This document shows, piece by piece, positions 54,676 to 63,508 of a stretch of 64,000 nucleotides of DNA. The position numbers were made by a program, and so were the translations under genes. This DNA is from JAAEUB01 sp964550345 (lineage in GTDB: Bacteria > Pseudomonadota > Alphaproteobacteria > Rhodobacterales > Rhodobacteraceae). The notes under the pieces were generated by a model. The model was not told where the DNA came from. It worked only from the letters and a program-made list of their open reading frames with translations, and did not search any database. The stretch covers positions 13,359 through 77,358 of the forward strand of contig CAZJYZ010000012.1 in assembly GCA_964550345.1 (NCBI GenBank), in the 5' to 3' direction. Every line of letters begins with the position of its first letter. The first letter of the stretch is position 1.

Positions 54676-55131
54676 TTAGGTAGGCAGGGGGGCGTCGGGT
54701 TTCATTTGGTCCATGACGATCTGGCTGTGAACGCGGGCCACGGAAGGATGGGCTAACAACACTTCGTGTACCAATCGGTTCAAGGCTGACAGGTCGTGGC
54801 AATAGATACGCAAAAGAAAATCGGCCTCGCCGGTGAGTGTCCAGGCGGAAATGATCTCTCGCCGCGTTGAGATCAGCTGGCCAAAGGCCTTGCCCGCATC
54901 AGGCTGGTGGCTGGCCATTTCAACCTGAATGAAGCTTTGCACTTTCAGATCAAGTATTTCCGGATCCAGGCGGGCACCGTAGCCGGTGATGAAACCATCC
55001 GCCTCAAGCCGCGCCCGGCGTCTGCCAGCCTGACTGGCTGACAGGTTCAGCTTTTCACCCAATTCCTGCGCGGTGAGCTGTGCGTTTTTTTGCAGGGCTG
55101 TCAGAAGGAGCGAATCTGTTTTGTCCAGCAT
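54676..55131 (-). CDS. Lrp/AsnC-family transcriptional regulator
   Basis: About 151 residues from the ATG at 55131 with AAAGG upstream. N-terminal HTH (LLLTALQKNAQLTAQELGEK, LNLSASQAGRRRARLEADGF) and C-terminal RAM/AsnC effector domain (VQSFIQVEMASHQPDAGKAF, AWTLTGEADFLLRIYCHDLS). Such regulators bind amino acids. It diverges from hppD with 141 bases between starts, so control of tyrosine breakdown is likely, with tyrosine, phenylalanine or a related compound as a plausible effector (inference). Confidence 0.93.
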   Translation of the reverse strand: MLDKTDSLLLTALQKNAQLTAQELGEKLNLSASQAGRRRARLEADGFITGYGARLDPEILDLKVQSFIQVEMASHQPDAGKAFGQLISTRREIISAWTLTGEADFLLRIYCHDLSALNRLVHEVLLAHPSVARVHSQIVMDQMKPDAPLPT

Positions 55132-55272
55132 ATGCGGGCCTTTCACTAAAATAGACAATTTTATGCGTTACTTTAACGGTTTTTGTAAGTTTAACCAGAA
55201 AAGATGCGCACCCAGGCCGCTTCTGGTGCGGTACTCAGATCTAGATTGAATAGCGAACAGGAGAGTTATGAC

Positions 55273-56370
55273 ATGGGTCCATTTCCACATGATGCGCCAC
55301 GCGCAGTTATTTCGGATGAAAATCCCGCCGGCACGGATGGGTTTGAGTTTGTTGAATTCGCCCACCCCGAACCAGAGGAACTGCGCAAGCTGTTTTCAAG
55401 CATGGGGTTTGAACACACGGCCAATCACAAAAGCCGCGCACTTGAGCTATGGCAGCAAGGTGATGTCAGTTATCTTCTGAACTCTGAACCCAACTCTCAC
55501 GCCGCAAATTTTGTCGCCGAACATGGTCCCTGCGCGCCTTCAATGGCGTGGCGGGTAGTGGATGCCAAGCGCGCCTTTGACCATGCGGTTAGTCAGGGTG
55601 CTCGCCCCTATGAAGGCGATGGTAAAGCGATGGATGTACCGGCCGTTTATGGGATTGGGGAAAGCTTGATCTACTTTATCGACCAATATTTTGACACCAG
55701 CCCCTATAATGATGAATTCGACTGGATCAAAGACGCCCATCCGGCCGGGGTTGGCTTCTATTACCTCGATCACCTGACAAACAATGTCCACAAGGGCAAT
55801 ATGGACAAATGGTTCGCCTTCTACCGCGATTTGTTCAATTTCAAGGAAATCCGGTTTTTTGACATTCAGGGCAAACATACCGGGCTTTACAGTCGGGCGT
55901 TGACCTCACCTTGCGGCAAGATCCGTATTCCGATCAACGAAGACCGGGGCGAAAAGGGGCAGATCGTAGCCTATCTCAAACGTTACAACGGCGAAGGTAT
56001 TCAACACGTCGCCATAGGCACGGACGACATCTATGGCGCGACCGACGCGATTGCCGGGCGGGGAATTACCTTTATGCCCGGCCCGAATGAGACCTACTAC
56101 GACATGTCTTACGACCGGGTAACTGGCCATGACGAACCAAAAGACAAGATGATGAAACACGGTATCCTGATCGACGGCGAAGGGGTTTTGGGTGGGGGTG
56201 AGACGCGTATCCTTCTGCAGATTTTCTCACGCACTGTGGTTGGGCCGATCTTCTTTGAGTTCATCCAACGTAAAGGGGATGATGGCTTTGGCGAAGGCAA
56301 CTTCAAGGCGCTGTTTGAATCGATCGAGCGTGAACAGATTGAACAGGGTGAGTTTGACGCGGTGGGTTAA
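55273..56370 (+). CDS. hppD: 4-hydroxyphenylpyruvate dioxygenase
   Basis: About 365 residues from the ATG at 55273, 7 bases after AGGAGAG. It converts 4-hydroxyphenylpyruvate to homogentisate with Fe(II) and O2 in tyrosine degradation. The two-domain vicinal-oxygen-chelate fold is evident, with iron ligands in YYLDHLTNN (His), GIQHVAIGTDD (His) and the C-terminal VGPIFFEFIQRKGDDGFGEGN (Glu). The N-terminus GFEFVEFAHPEPEELRKLF fits. No homogentisate dioxygenase is nearby; the divergent Lrp-type gene probably regulates it. Confidence 0.96.
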   Translation: MGPFPHDAPRAVISDENPAGTDGFEFVEFAHPEPEELRKLFSSMGFEHTANHKSRALELWQQGDVSYLLNSEPNSHAANFVAEHGPCAPSMAWRVVDAKRAFDHAVSQGARPYEGDGKAMDVPAVYGIGESLIYFIDQYFDTSPYNDEFDWIKDAHPAGVGFYYLDHLTNNVHKGNMDKWFAFYRDLFNFKEIRFFDIQGKHTGLYSRALTSPCGKIRIPINEDRGEKGQIVAYLKRYNGEGIQHVAIGTDDIYGATDAIAGRGITFMPGPNETYYDMSYDRVTGHDEPKDKMMKHGILIDGEGVLGGGETRILLQIFSRTVVGPIFFEFIQRKGDDGFGEGNFKALFESIEREQIEQGEFDAVG

Positions 56371-56374
56371 CGAA

Positions 56375-56400
56375 AGGGGCGCTTACGCGTGCGCCCCTCT
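56375..56400 (+). terminator. Terminator after hppD
   Basis: AGGGGCGC (56375-56382) pairs with GCGCCCCT (56391-56398) around an 8-base loop. The T tract is short and mixed (TCTTCCTCTT), so strength is uncertain. Confidence 0.6.
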
Positions 56401-56458
56401 TCCTCTTGCCAAAATACCCTCGCCGAAGGCCTCATATCTCTTAACGGCACTACGATCC

Positions 56459-59400
56459 TTAGCCGAGGGGCATAACATCCAGCTTTTCGTTGCGACCGTT
56501 CTTCTTGTAGATCAACTGGGTTTCTGTGATCGACAAAACCGTGCCGCCGTTCAGCCGGTCTCCGACCGAAACTTTAACATAGCGTCCGCTGGACAGGCGG
56601 ACCAATGCGCGCCGCTCTGATGCGGACCCGTATATGCCAATCAGGTTGATACGGTTCAGGCTGATAGCATTGGTGACAGTGGCCTGCGTGGCGACCGAGG
56701 CCCGTGTTGGTATTGACGGAACAGCTACGGCAGCGGCCGAGGCGGCAACCACGACAGACCCGTCCGAGGCCTCCGCGTTCTCAAGCGCGCGCGCTACGAT
56801 AGTGGCAAAGTTGCCGGGCCGGTATCCCGGCGTTGGTGAGGCTGCAAGGGCAAGTTCATTCGGCGTTCCGTCTGAGCCTTCCCCGGCCTGATCCTGTAGC
56901 GAAGCCGGGCGCGCACGGGCGCGCCTTATTGCAAGCTCAGCCAGAGTTGCGCCTCCAAAATTGGCCCGTTCGTTATCCTCTATCAATGTGGCCGGGCGTG
57001 GGCGTGGGCGCAGCGTCTGCAAAGTCTCGGGTGAAATGGTTGGGGGCGGCGGCGTTGTGCCCGGCCGCGGGATGGGCACGACCGGCGGTTTGCCAGAAAA
57101 AATCAGAATGCCATCGGGTGTCAAAGTGCCATTGGGGGTCGGGGTGACCAATCCACGGTCATCAAAGGCAAAAAGGGTTCCGGCAGCGGGTGGAGGCAGG
57201 GGTGAAGGGGGGCGCGCCTCTTGCATATGGGATGTGTCGGGGGGCAGAGCTACTGCGTCGTGCGAAGAGGTTGCCGGATCGATAGAGGCAACATAGAGGT
57301 CATCAATCCGGCTGCTTTGCGGTTCGGAAGGCGCTCGGGGTGCCTCCTGCCAAATCCCTGTTGCCGCGTATAGGGCTTGCAAAGCTTCGGTGTCGATACT
57401 GTCAGGTGTCTGGGGGACAGGCGTGCTGGTTTCGGCGGTGCTTACGGGTTCAGTGGCAGGTTCCACCGGATCCGCCAGCGGCTCAGGTTCGCTGTCATTC
57501 AGCAAATCCGCCGTGATCTGGTCATCAACCTGAATGCCTGCGCCAATGGCAACAGGTGTATCGCCAGTGTCGGTCCGGGGCTTGGAAACTGTAGGACGGC
57601 GCGGCGCAGGTTCGCTTCCCGGTCCTAGGCCCTCGATCGTGGTCTCGATATCTGGGATAGCGGCTGCGGCAAATTCATTTTCGTCGTCACTTCTGAATAG
57701 TGAGGCATCGTCGGATATGAAAAACACCGAAGAAAGTGCAGCAACGGCCATCACCAGCAGCAGGACCAGGATAAGGATTAACCCAAGATACCGTGGTTTG
57801 CCGCCAATATCGGCATTTTGAGATTTGCGCGCCCCGAACATGGTCAAGCGTTCGGCTTCGCTTTCGTTGGCGATAGGCGAAATAGTAGGGCTTTGCGGTT
57901 CAGTTTTGGCGCTGGTTGCACTACCCGGTAACGGCGGGGGGGCAACAGGGATGGTCGTCTGTCCAGGCGTCGGTTGCGATGTCGGTTGCGACAGAGAGAC
58001 GCTAAGATCTTTGTCCGCCGTTTCCGAAACCGGCTTTGCACTGGGTCTGTTCCGGACGGATTTGGCCCGGCTGAGCAATCCTTGCGCGCCACTGGTTGCG
58101 CGGCTGGCAATACCCTGTGCGCTACTCGTCGCACGGTTCGCAGCCCTTGAAAGCAGGCTTGCCTTACTATCGGCCGCGTCGGATTCGCTACCGGCCTGGT
58201 CGGTGTTTTTGTCTGCCGTCAGGGACGAGTTGGTCACGGGATTTGAGGGCGGCGCGGCCGGTCTTTTAGCGGATATCGGCACCTCTTTTGGGGCCACCGG
58301 AGTGCTTTTAACGCCATTTGACGCGCCCTCTGGGGTCAGAGATATCCGCGGTTTTACACCGCTGACCGGACCGCTTTCACCTGAAGTGATCTTGGCATCG
58401 GTTTCGGATCCAGTGCGGCGCGACTGGAAGGCAGCGGGTGGGGTGGCTGATTTCGGTTGAGGCGGGCGCGGCATTGGTCTGCCCGGCGTGACCAATTTCG
58501 CCGGTTCTGCCCTGGCAGGGCTGGTTGGGGCCTGTGCGGTAGGGGCCGGTTTTGCCACTTTAGGGGAAATGCCTGCCTTGCCTTCAAGGCTTGTCGGGAT
58601 TTTCCGACGAGCGGGAGGTGGGGGTGGCGCTGGCAGTGTTGGAATTGCGTCTTCTTCCGGATCGTCAGGTGTAGGTGGGAAAGGTGCCAAAACCGGCGGC
58701 GCGGGCTGCTTGGGCACATTGTCCCCGGTTGGTTTCAGTTTTTGCGATTTGCCAGATTGCACCGAAGGTTTTTGCTGAGGTGCACCCGGAACCGGTGTTG
58801 CGGGCTCGGGCACTTCCGCAAGCAGTGCCGCGATCCGGGCATCGTCGTCCATTGAATTGGCTGGCGTTGATTCAGCATCAGGTTTCGGTGGCGGAGGAAC
58901 TTGTTTTTCAGGGGTATTTACTGCCCCATCTCCTGTCTCTTTAGTACCGGGTCCAGTGCCGGGTCCGTCTTTTTTTGGTGCAGCCTTGGCTGGGTCTTGC
59001 GGTGATTTTGCCTCTGGCCTGGCCGGTGCATCCTTCGCGGCAGCCCTATCCGGTTTCGCTTCTTCAGGATTTGGTTTGTCCCGTTGTGCGGATTTTTCCG
59101 CTGGAGCTTTGGCCGACTTTGCTGATTTTTCTTCAGGCGCGGCCTGGACGGATTGAGCCTCTTTCAGGTTTGGTACCGGCGTATCGTCCGGTTCAACCTT
59201 ACCTCCGGGTCCCAGCAGGGTCGATGCACTGGCGGCCTTGCCAAAAAACGCCTCACCTTTGAACCCTTTGCCTTTTGGGCGGGCAACGAAACTGACAGGG
59301 TTAAAGCGGTGCTCTTTGGCGAATTGTTCCGCTTCTTTCAGGGTTTCGCGGGCCAATACTGCAACCACGACTTTTTTGCCTGTGCCTTTGCGCCAGTCAA

Positions 59401-59716
59401 AAACCAACTCGCCGACATCATAGGGCGTCGCCCCTTCAAGACCTGCCCGGATCTGCACCTCGCGGGCGATGTCGTCAGGCCCGGGCGCCTCCAGTTCCGT
59501 ATACAGGATTTGGCTGTTTGGGATGACCAGTTTGCTTGCCAGCCCACCTTTTTCGAGGTCAGCAGCGGTCTTTCGCAAAACTGCCAGCTTGGCCCCCATA
59601 TCGGCGTCATCTATGGCGACCTCACCAACCAGTGTCCAGCCGCCCTTGCCGCCTTTGTTCCGGTGCAATAAGCCAATGCCATCATGACTGAGGTTAAGCG
59701 CAAAATTCGGTTTCAT
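56459..59716 (-). CDS. Large protein joining a PilM/GspL-like domain and a PilP/GspC-like domain
   Basis: A 1085-residue protein. Residues 1 to about 165 resemble the cytoplasmic actin-like region of PilM/GspL: LASKLVIPNSQILYTELEAP, IRAGLEGATPYDVGELVFDW, KKVVVAVLARETLKEAEQFA. A long Ala/Pro/Lys/Ser-rich linker (about 170-635) includes a short repeat (ANRATSSAQGIASRATSGAQ). One membrane helix (YLGLILILVLLLVMAVAALS, about 642-665) precedes a second Pro-rich region and a C-terminal domain (about 1015-1085; SSGRYVKVSVGDRLNGGTVL, LIYKKNGRNEKL) like the PilP/GspC homology region. This would join inner-membrane platform and periplasmic arm of a type II/IV secretion-like machine in one chain. No secretin or pseudopilin gene adjoins it. 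Confidence 0.65.
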   Translation of the reverse strand: MKPNFALNLSHDGIGLLHRNKGGKGGWTLVGEVAIDDADMGAKLAVLRKTAADLEKGGLASKLVIPNSQILYTELEAPGPDDIAREVQIRAGLEGATPYDVGELVFDWRKGTGKKVVVAVLARETLKEAEQFAKEHRFNPVSFVARPKGKGFKGEAFFGKAASASTLLGPGGKVEPDDTPVPNLKEAQSVQAAPEEKSAKSAKAPAEKSAQRDKPNPEEAKPDRAAAKDAPARPEAKSPQDPAKAAPKKDGPGTGPGTKETGDGAVNTPEKQVPPPPKPDAESTPANSMDDDARIAALLAEVPEPATPVPGAPQQKPSVQSGKSQKLKPTGDNVPKQPAPPVLAPFPPTPDDPEEDAIPTLPAPPPPPARRKIPTSLEGKAGISPKVAKPAPTAQAPTSPARAEPAKLVTPGRPMPRPPQPKSATPPAAFQSRRTGSETDAKITSGESGPVSGVKPRISLTPEGASNGVKSTPVAPKEVPISAKRPAAPPSNPVTNSSLTADKNTDQAGSESDAADSKASLLSRAANRATSSAQGIASRATSGAQGLLSRAKSVRNRPSAKPVSETADKDLSVSLSQPTSQPTPGQTTIPVAPPPLPGSATSAKTEPQSPTISPIANESEAERLTMFGARKSQNADIGGKPRYLGLILILVLLLVMAVAALSSVFFISDDASLFRSDDENEFAAAAIPDIETTIEGLGPGSEPAPRRPTVSKPRTDTGDTPVAIGAGIQVDDQITADLLNDSEPEPLADPVEPATEPVSTAETSTPVPQTPDSIDTEALQALYAATGIWQEAPRAPSEPQSSRIDDLYVASIDPATSSHDAVALPPDTSHMQEARPPSPLPPPAAGTLFAFDDRGLVTPTPNGTLTPDGILIFSGKPPVVPIPRPGTTPPPPTISPETLQTLRPRPRPATLIEDNERANFGGATLAELAIRRARARPASLQDQAGEGSDGTPNELALAASPTPGYRPGNFATIVARALENAEASDGSVVVAASAAAVAVPSIPTRASVATQATVTNAISLNRINLIGIYGSASERRALVRLSSGRYVKVSVGDRLNGGTVLSITETQLIYKKNGRNEKLDVMPLG

Positions 59717-59883
59717 GGTCGCCTTAAATAGTCACTGATTGCATATGTTCCCTGCGACAGAAGAATTCCCCCGCCGCCACGAAAAACTACAGCAGGTTTT
59801 CGCGCAAGGAAAGGGTGAGGAAGCGCCAAAACCTTGTCAGCGGCGGGATTTAGCGCAAGATTGGCATAAAAAGGGGTGATCCT

Positions 59884-60576
59884 ATGCGCTTTTTCTTGAT
59901 AATTACCGGAATTCTAGCACTTTTCGCACATTCTGTCGTGGCGGGCGACACGGTTAGAACCATCAATGTTACCGGTCAAGGGCAGGTCGAAGCAGTGCCG
60001 GATATGGCAACCATTACTTTAGGCGTGACACAGCAATCAGGCACGGCAGCCGAGGCGTTGGCGCTCGTTTCCGCAGCAACGGCGAAGATATTTGAGCGAT
60101 TAGCGGCGGCTCAGATTGAGCAACGGGATATGCAGACCAGTGATCTCAGCCTGTACCCGGTTTTCGCCAGCCGATCCTCAAATTCAAACGGGCCGCCAAA
60201 GATCACCGGCTATACGGCCTCAAACAGGGTCACGATACGGGTGCGCGAACTGGATGCGCTGGGGCAAATTCTTGATCAGGCAACCCGGGACGGCGCTAAT
60301 GAATTCAACGGTTTGCACTTTGGTCTTCAGGTGCCGGAACCACTTGAAGAACAAGCGCGTAGTGCTGCGGTGAAAGACGGAATAGCACGAGCAACCCTTT
60401 TGGCAGAGGCGGCAGGGGTTAAGCTGGGTCCGGTGTTAACAATCAGTGATCATGGCGGCGGTGGCGGGCCGGTGATTATGGCGCGTGCGGTTGCTACCTA
60501 TGAGGCGATGCCCGTGGCTGCGGGCGAAGTGGGTATCAGTGCCAGCGTTGATATGGTGTTTGCAATCTCAGACTAG
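59884..60576 (+). CDS. SIMPL domain (DUF541) exported protein
   Basis: A 230-residue protein with a signal peptide (IITGILALFAHSVVAGD) and a SIMPL/DUF541 domain: TINVTGQGQVEAVPDMATIT, LGVTQQSGTAAEALALVSAA, LYPVFASRSSN, GYTASNRVTIRVRELDALGQ, ARATLLAEAAGVKLGPVLTI and VSASVDMVFAI-type ending (GISASVDMVFAISD). These periplasmic proteins form oligomeric rings in other bacteria; the function is poorly known. It diverges from the PilM/PilP-like gene, and converges on the hydrolase-OsmC gene. Confidence 0.92.
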   Translation: MRFFLIITGILALFAHSVVAGDTVRTINVTGQGQVEAVPDMATITLGVTQQSGTAAEALALVSAATAKIFERLAAAQIEQRDMQTSDLSLYPVFASRSSNSNGPPKITGYTASNRVTIRVRELDALGQILDQATRDGANEFNGLHFGLQVPEPLEEQARSAAVKDGIARATLLAEAAGVKLGPVLTISDHGGGGGPVIMARAVATYEAMPVAAGEVGISASVDMVFAISD

Positions 60577-60612
60577 CCTGGGACAAGGAAACTGCTTTTA
60601 CAGGCCTGCCTT

Positions 60613-61848
60613 TCAGGAAACCGCATGCGGTGTATAATCTGCCAGCTTTGTTTCGATCCGGCTGGCATGCATCAGGGTTTTATGCACCGGGCATTTATCG
60701 GCAATTTCTAACAGGCGTTTGCGCTGAGCGTCATCCAGGTCGCCGTCCAGAAAAACCTGCCGGTTGAACGTGTCGATCTTTTGCGTGGCACCGGTTTCAG
60801 CATCCTGCGCGTGCACCTTGTCATGGGTGACATCGACGCGCACGCCTGTCAGGTTCCAACCTTTGCGCCTTGCATACATGCGGATTGTCATTGAAGTGCA
60901 CGCACCCAGCCCTGAGGAAAGGAAACCGTAAGGTGACATGCCACGATTGGTGCCGCCATAGGCCACGGGTTCATCCGCCAAGGTGTGGTGCAGCGGGCCC
61001 GAGGTCACATCCTGCAGGAAGCCGTTGGGGTCAGCCTCGCGCACCCGCACCACACCCTCTGGCGCGCCGGGCGGCGGGGCAGGCGGGTTGAGGTCAAGGT
61101 ATCGGCGCGCCCATGCGGCAATCACATCCGCTGCGTATTCCGCGTCTTCGGGGCGTGAAATCAGGTGATCGGCATTGTCGAGGGTGACAAAACTTTTGGG
61201 ATGGCGGGCTGCGGTGAAAATCTCTTGCGCATTTACGATCCCCACCACCTGATCCAGTGGCGCGTGCATGACCAGAAGGGCGGCATTGAGGCGATGAATG
61301 GAGGGGCGCAATTCATCGGCCGAAATGTCCTCGAGAAAGTCCTTGCCGATCCTGAAGGATCGCCCGCCAAGGTCCACCTCGGCGACGCCATCCTGCATTA
61401 TCTCTTCCAGGTGGTCGGCAAAGTTGTGTTTTACGTGGTCCGGCGCATATGGTGCTCCCAAGGTGACAACCCCACGCACATTTTCCATCTCGGCCGCTGC
61501 TCTGAGTACCGCAGCACCCCCGAGGGAATGGCCTATCAGAAGACCGGGCGCCATGCCACGGCCGGTCAGATAGTTGCAGGCCGCTCTTAGGTCTTCGATA
61601 TTTGATGTGAAAGTAGTGTTTTCAAATTCACCTCCACTATGACCAAGCCCTGTAAAGTCAAAGCGTAAAACTGCTATTCCGGCCCCGGTCAGACGGGCAG
61701 CTATCCGGCGCGCCGGCAGAATATCTTTGGAGCAGGTAAAACAATGGGCAAACAGGGCTGTCGCCAAATGCGGACCGTCAGGAAGGTCAAGACGGGCCGA
61801 AAGAATTGCGCCGCCATGGCCGGTGAACTCGATGCGCTCGGTTTTCAT
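60613..61848 (-). CDS. Bifunctional alpha/beta hydrolase - OsmC family protein
   Basis: About 411 residues from the ATG at 61848. Residues 1-250 form an alpha/beta hydrolase: FAHCFTCSKDILPARRIAAR, LRFDFTGLGHSGGEFENTTF, nucleophile elbow GLLIGHSLGGAAVLRAAAEM and HAPLDQVVGIVNAQEIF. Residues 270-411 form an OsmC-like domain with both catalytic Cys: GACTSMTIRMYARRKGW and ADKCPVHKTLMHASRIETKL, giving thiol-dependent peroxidase activity. Natural fusions of these two domains are known in proteobacteria. The frame runs on upstream through the assembly gap, but GGAGACA before the ATG at 61848 supports that start. Confidence 0.93.
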   Translation of the reverse strand: MKTERIEFTGHGGAILSARLDLPDGPHLATALFAHCFTCSKDILPARRIAARLTGAGIAVLRFDFTGLGHSGGEFENTTFTSNIEDLRAACNYLTGRGMAPGLLIGHSLGGAAVLRAAAEMENVRGVVTLGAPYAPDHVKHNFADHLEEIMQDGVAEVDLGGRSFRIGKDFLEDISADELRPSIHRLNAALLVMHAPLDQVVGIVNAQEIFTAARHPKSFVTLDNADHLISRPEDAEYAADVIAAWARRYLDLNPPAPPPGAPEGVVRVREADPNGFLQDVTSGPLHHTLADEPVAYGGTNRGMSPYGFLSSGLGACTSMTIRMYARRKGWNLTGVRVDVTHDKVHAQDAETGATQKIDTFNRQVFLDGDLDDAQRKRLLEIADKCPVHKTLMHASRIETKLADYTPHAVS

Positions 61849-61871
61849 GATTGTCTCCGTTGTGTTCCCTA

Positions 61872-61881
61872 NNNNNNNNNN
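61872..61881. other. Assembly gap (10 N)
   Basis: Ten undetermined bases between the hydrolase-OsmC gene start and the NapC-type gene end. The real length of the missing sequence is unknown; a fixed run of 10 N is often a scaffolding placeholder, so gene content could be missing here. Confidence 0.98.
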
Positions 61882-61954
61882 AGGCAAAACTCCGGATGAC
61901 AAGAACCTGAAACAGGGTTCACGGTGAGGTGAGACAGAGTGTTCGCGGGTAGCC

Positions 61955-62548
61955 TTAGTCGTCGCGCGGTGGAAGTCGGTGGGCAATGCCGCGGTGGCAG
62001 TCGATACAGGTCTTGCCTTCTTCTATGCCCGGCACCATTTTTTCACGCGATCTGGCTGACTGAGCCTCAAAATCCATAGCGTGTTCACTATGACAATTGC
62101 GGCATTCACGCGAGTCAGACTCCCGCATTGACGCCCAAACCCGTTCAGCCATTTCAGCCCGGTGTGCGCGGAACAGTTCCGGTGTTGCAATCGTACCGGC
62201 AAGATGGTGGTAAACTTCATTCGAGGCCTGAAGTTTACGGATTAGTTTTGGACCCCAATCTTTGGGAACATGGCAATCCGCACAAGTGGCGCGTACCCCG
62301 GAAGCGTTTCTGTAATGCGAAGACTGCATCCATTCCTTCCCGACATTGTCTGCCATCTCATGGCAGCTCATACAAAATTTCGGGCTGTTAGTGGCTTCCA
62401 TTGCCCAGTTGAAGCCCCCCCAGAAAATTATACCGCAGATGCCGCCGACAATAATAATGACGCCCCATCCAAATCGGGCGGTCGGCCCCCAAAACCAGCG
62501 CCAAAGTCGCCTGATAAAGCCGGGTTTCTTTTGGGTTTCTTGCGACAT
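61955..62548 (-). CDS. NapC/NirT-type tetrahaem cytochrome c, membrane-anchored
   Basis: A 197-residue protein with one N-terminal membrane helix (WGVIIIVGGICGIIFWGGFN) and four CxxCH haem sites: CMSCH 59-63, CADCH 89-93, CRNCH 149-153 and CIDCH 181-185. The length and spacing are those of NapC/NirT quinol dehydrogenases, which oxidise quinol and pass electrons to a periplasmic reductase or cytochrome. No nap, nir, tor or dms gene is in view, so its partner is unknown; the dihaem cytochrome 80 bases upstream, on the same strand, is the likely acceptor. The gap beyond its 3' end leaves the operon incomplete. Confidence 0.93.
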   Translation of the reverse strand: MSQETQKKPGFIRRLWRWFWGPTARFGWGVIIIVGGICGIIFWGGFNWAMEATNSPKFCMSCHEMADNVGKEWMQSSHYRNASGVRATCADCHVPKDWGPKLIRKLQASNEVYHHLAGTIATPELFRAHRAEMAERVWASMRESDSRECRNCHSEHAMDFEAQSARSREKMVPGIEEGKTCIDCHRGIAHRLPPRDD

Positions 62549-62628
62549 AGGAGCAAACCTTTCATGGTCGAAACCCCACCATGATTAGGTGGGATTCCTG
62601 AGGTTTTATAGGGTCTTGTCAGTAAACC

Positions 62629-63336
62629 TTATTGTGGCAAGGTCGCCATGTAAGCAGTGATATCGGCCGCAAGTTGTGGCCCGAACACACGCATCGCCGG
62701 CATGCTTTCAGACGGCTGACCATTCATGACTTTGTGCATCATTTCCTGTGGATTACTGGAAAGTTCGCCCAATGGCGGCATCTCTTTGATCTTCATGCCG
62801 TCGTCGCCATGACACCCCGCACATACTGTCGCATAGACGGCTTCGCCGACCACAGCGTCACCGGTTGAGGCACCGTCAACAACATAGGCTGTGATGTCGT
62901 ATTGGCCGGCCGATACAAAGTTGGCCAGATCAACCATGGCCGCATCGTCAATCATATCCGTTGTGAACCCATGTGACCCACCGCGGATCGCAGCCGCGAT
63001 CGCAACCGGGTCACCACCGGCCATACCTTCAATCCCCATGATACCGGTAAAGTGCGAGCCCGAGGAATAGCGGCCCTTGGGGCCGATATAGTCCCAGCCA
63101 TGGCATTCTTTGCAGCGCCATGTGCCGGAGCCATCCCGGCCTGTGTCGGCCACATAGGCCGGATGGGTCTCGGTCGGCTCCGGGGTGCCCAGTACCTTCC
63201 ACCACTTGTCATAAATCAGACCGCCACGGGCAATACTTGCAGCATCAGTGATGGCTAAGTCCTGAGCATACGCGGTTGGTATTGCTAACAAAGAAACACC
63301 TAAACTAGCGGCAATTGTCAAAACAAACTTTGTCAT
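62629..63336 (-). CDS. Exported dihaem c-type cytochrome
   Basis: A 235-residue periplasmic protein with a signal peptide (IAASLGVSLLAIPTAYAQ) and two haem sites: CKECH at 75-79 and CAGCH at 172-176. The first half has the pattern GGLIYDKWWKVLG, YVADTGRDGSGTWRCKECHG and GWDYIGPKGRY; the second half is a compact class I cytochrome with Met ligand candidates near MPPLGEL and SMPAMRVFGPQL. I do not recognise a specific enzyme. It is probably co-transcribed with the NapC-type gene. GAGG lies 7 bases before the ATG, and an FNR/Dnr-like half-matched box lies upstream. Confidence 0.85.
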   Translation of the reverse strand: MTKFVLTIAASLGVSLLAIPTAYAQDLAITDAASIARGGLIYDKWWKVLGTPEPTETHPAYVADTGRDGSGTWRCKECHGWDYIGPKGRYSSGSHFTGIMGIEGMAGGDPVAIAAAIRGGSHGFTTDMIDDAAMVDLANFVSAGQYDITAYVVDGASTGDAVVGEAVYATVCAGCHGDDGMKIKEMPPLGELSSNPQEMMHKVMNGQPSESMPAMRVFGPQLAADITAYMATLPQ

Positions 63337-63395
63337 TCTGTCCTCACCTTCTTCGTATCATATATTGAGTGTATGCTATATAGTGCGGGCGTCAT

Positions 63396-63409
63396 ATGAT
63401 GTATGTCAA
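63396..63409 (-). promoter_or_regulatory. Possible FNR/Dnr-type box upstream of the cytochrome pair
   Basis: On the minus strand TTGACATACATCAT matches TTGAC/T-N4-ATCAA at nine of ten positions if the TTGAC form is allowed. It lies 60 bases before the dihaem cytochrome start, a suitable place for an activator of anaerobic respiration genes. Suggestive only. Confidence 0.4.
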
Positions 63410-63508
63410 TGCGCCATGCCAGTATTGCGGGTAGGGAAAAGCATACAAACGACTCAAGACATCGCCTGCGATGACAGTCCGGGATACGGTTGCGTTAGGG
63501 GTGCCCCC

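Noticed and set aside
57825..58460. Plus-strand open frame of 211 codons inside the PilM/PilP-like gene
   Set aside because: Antisense shadow of a long low-complexity G+C-rich coding region; its translation is Leu/Ala/Gly-rich without domain structure.
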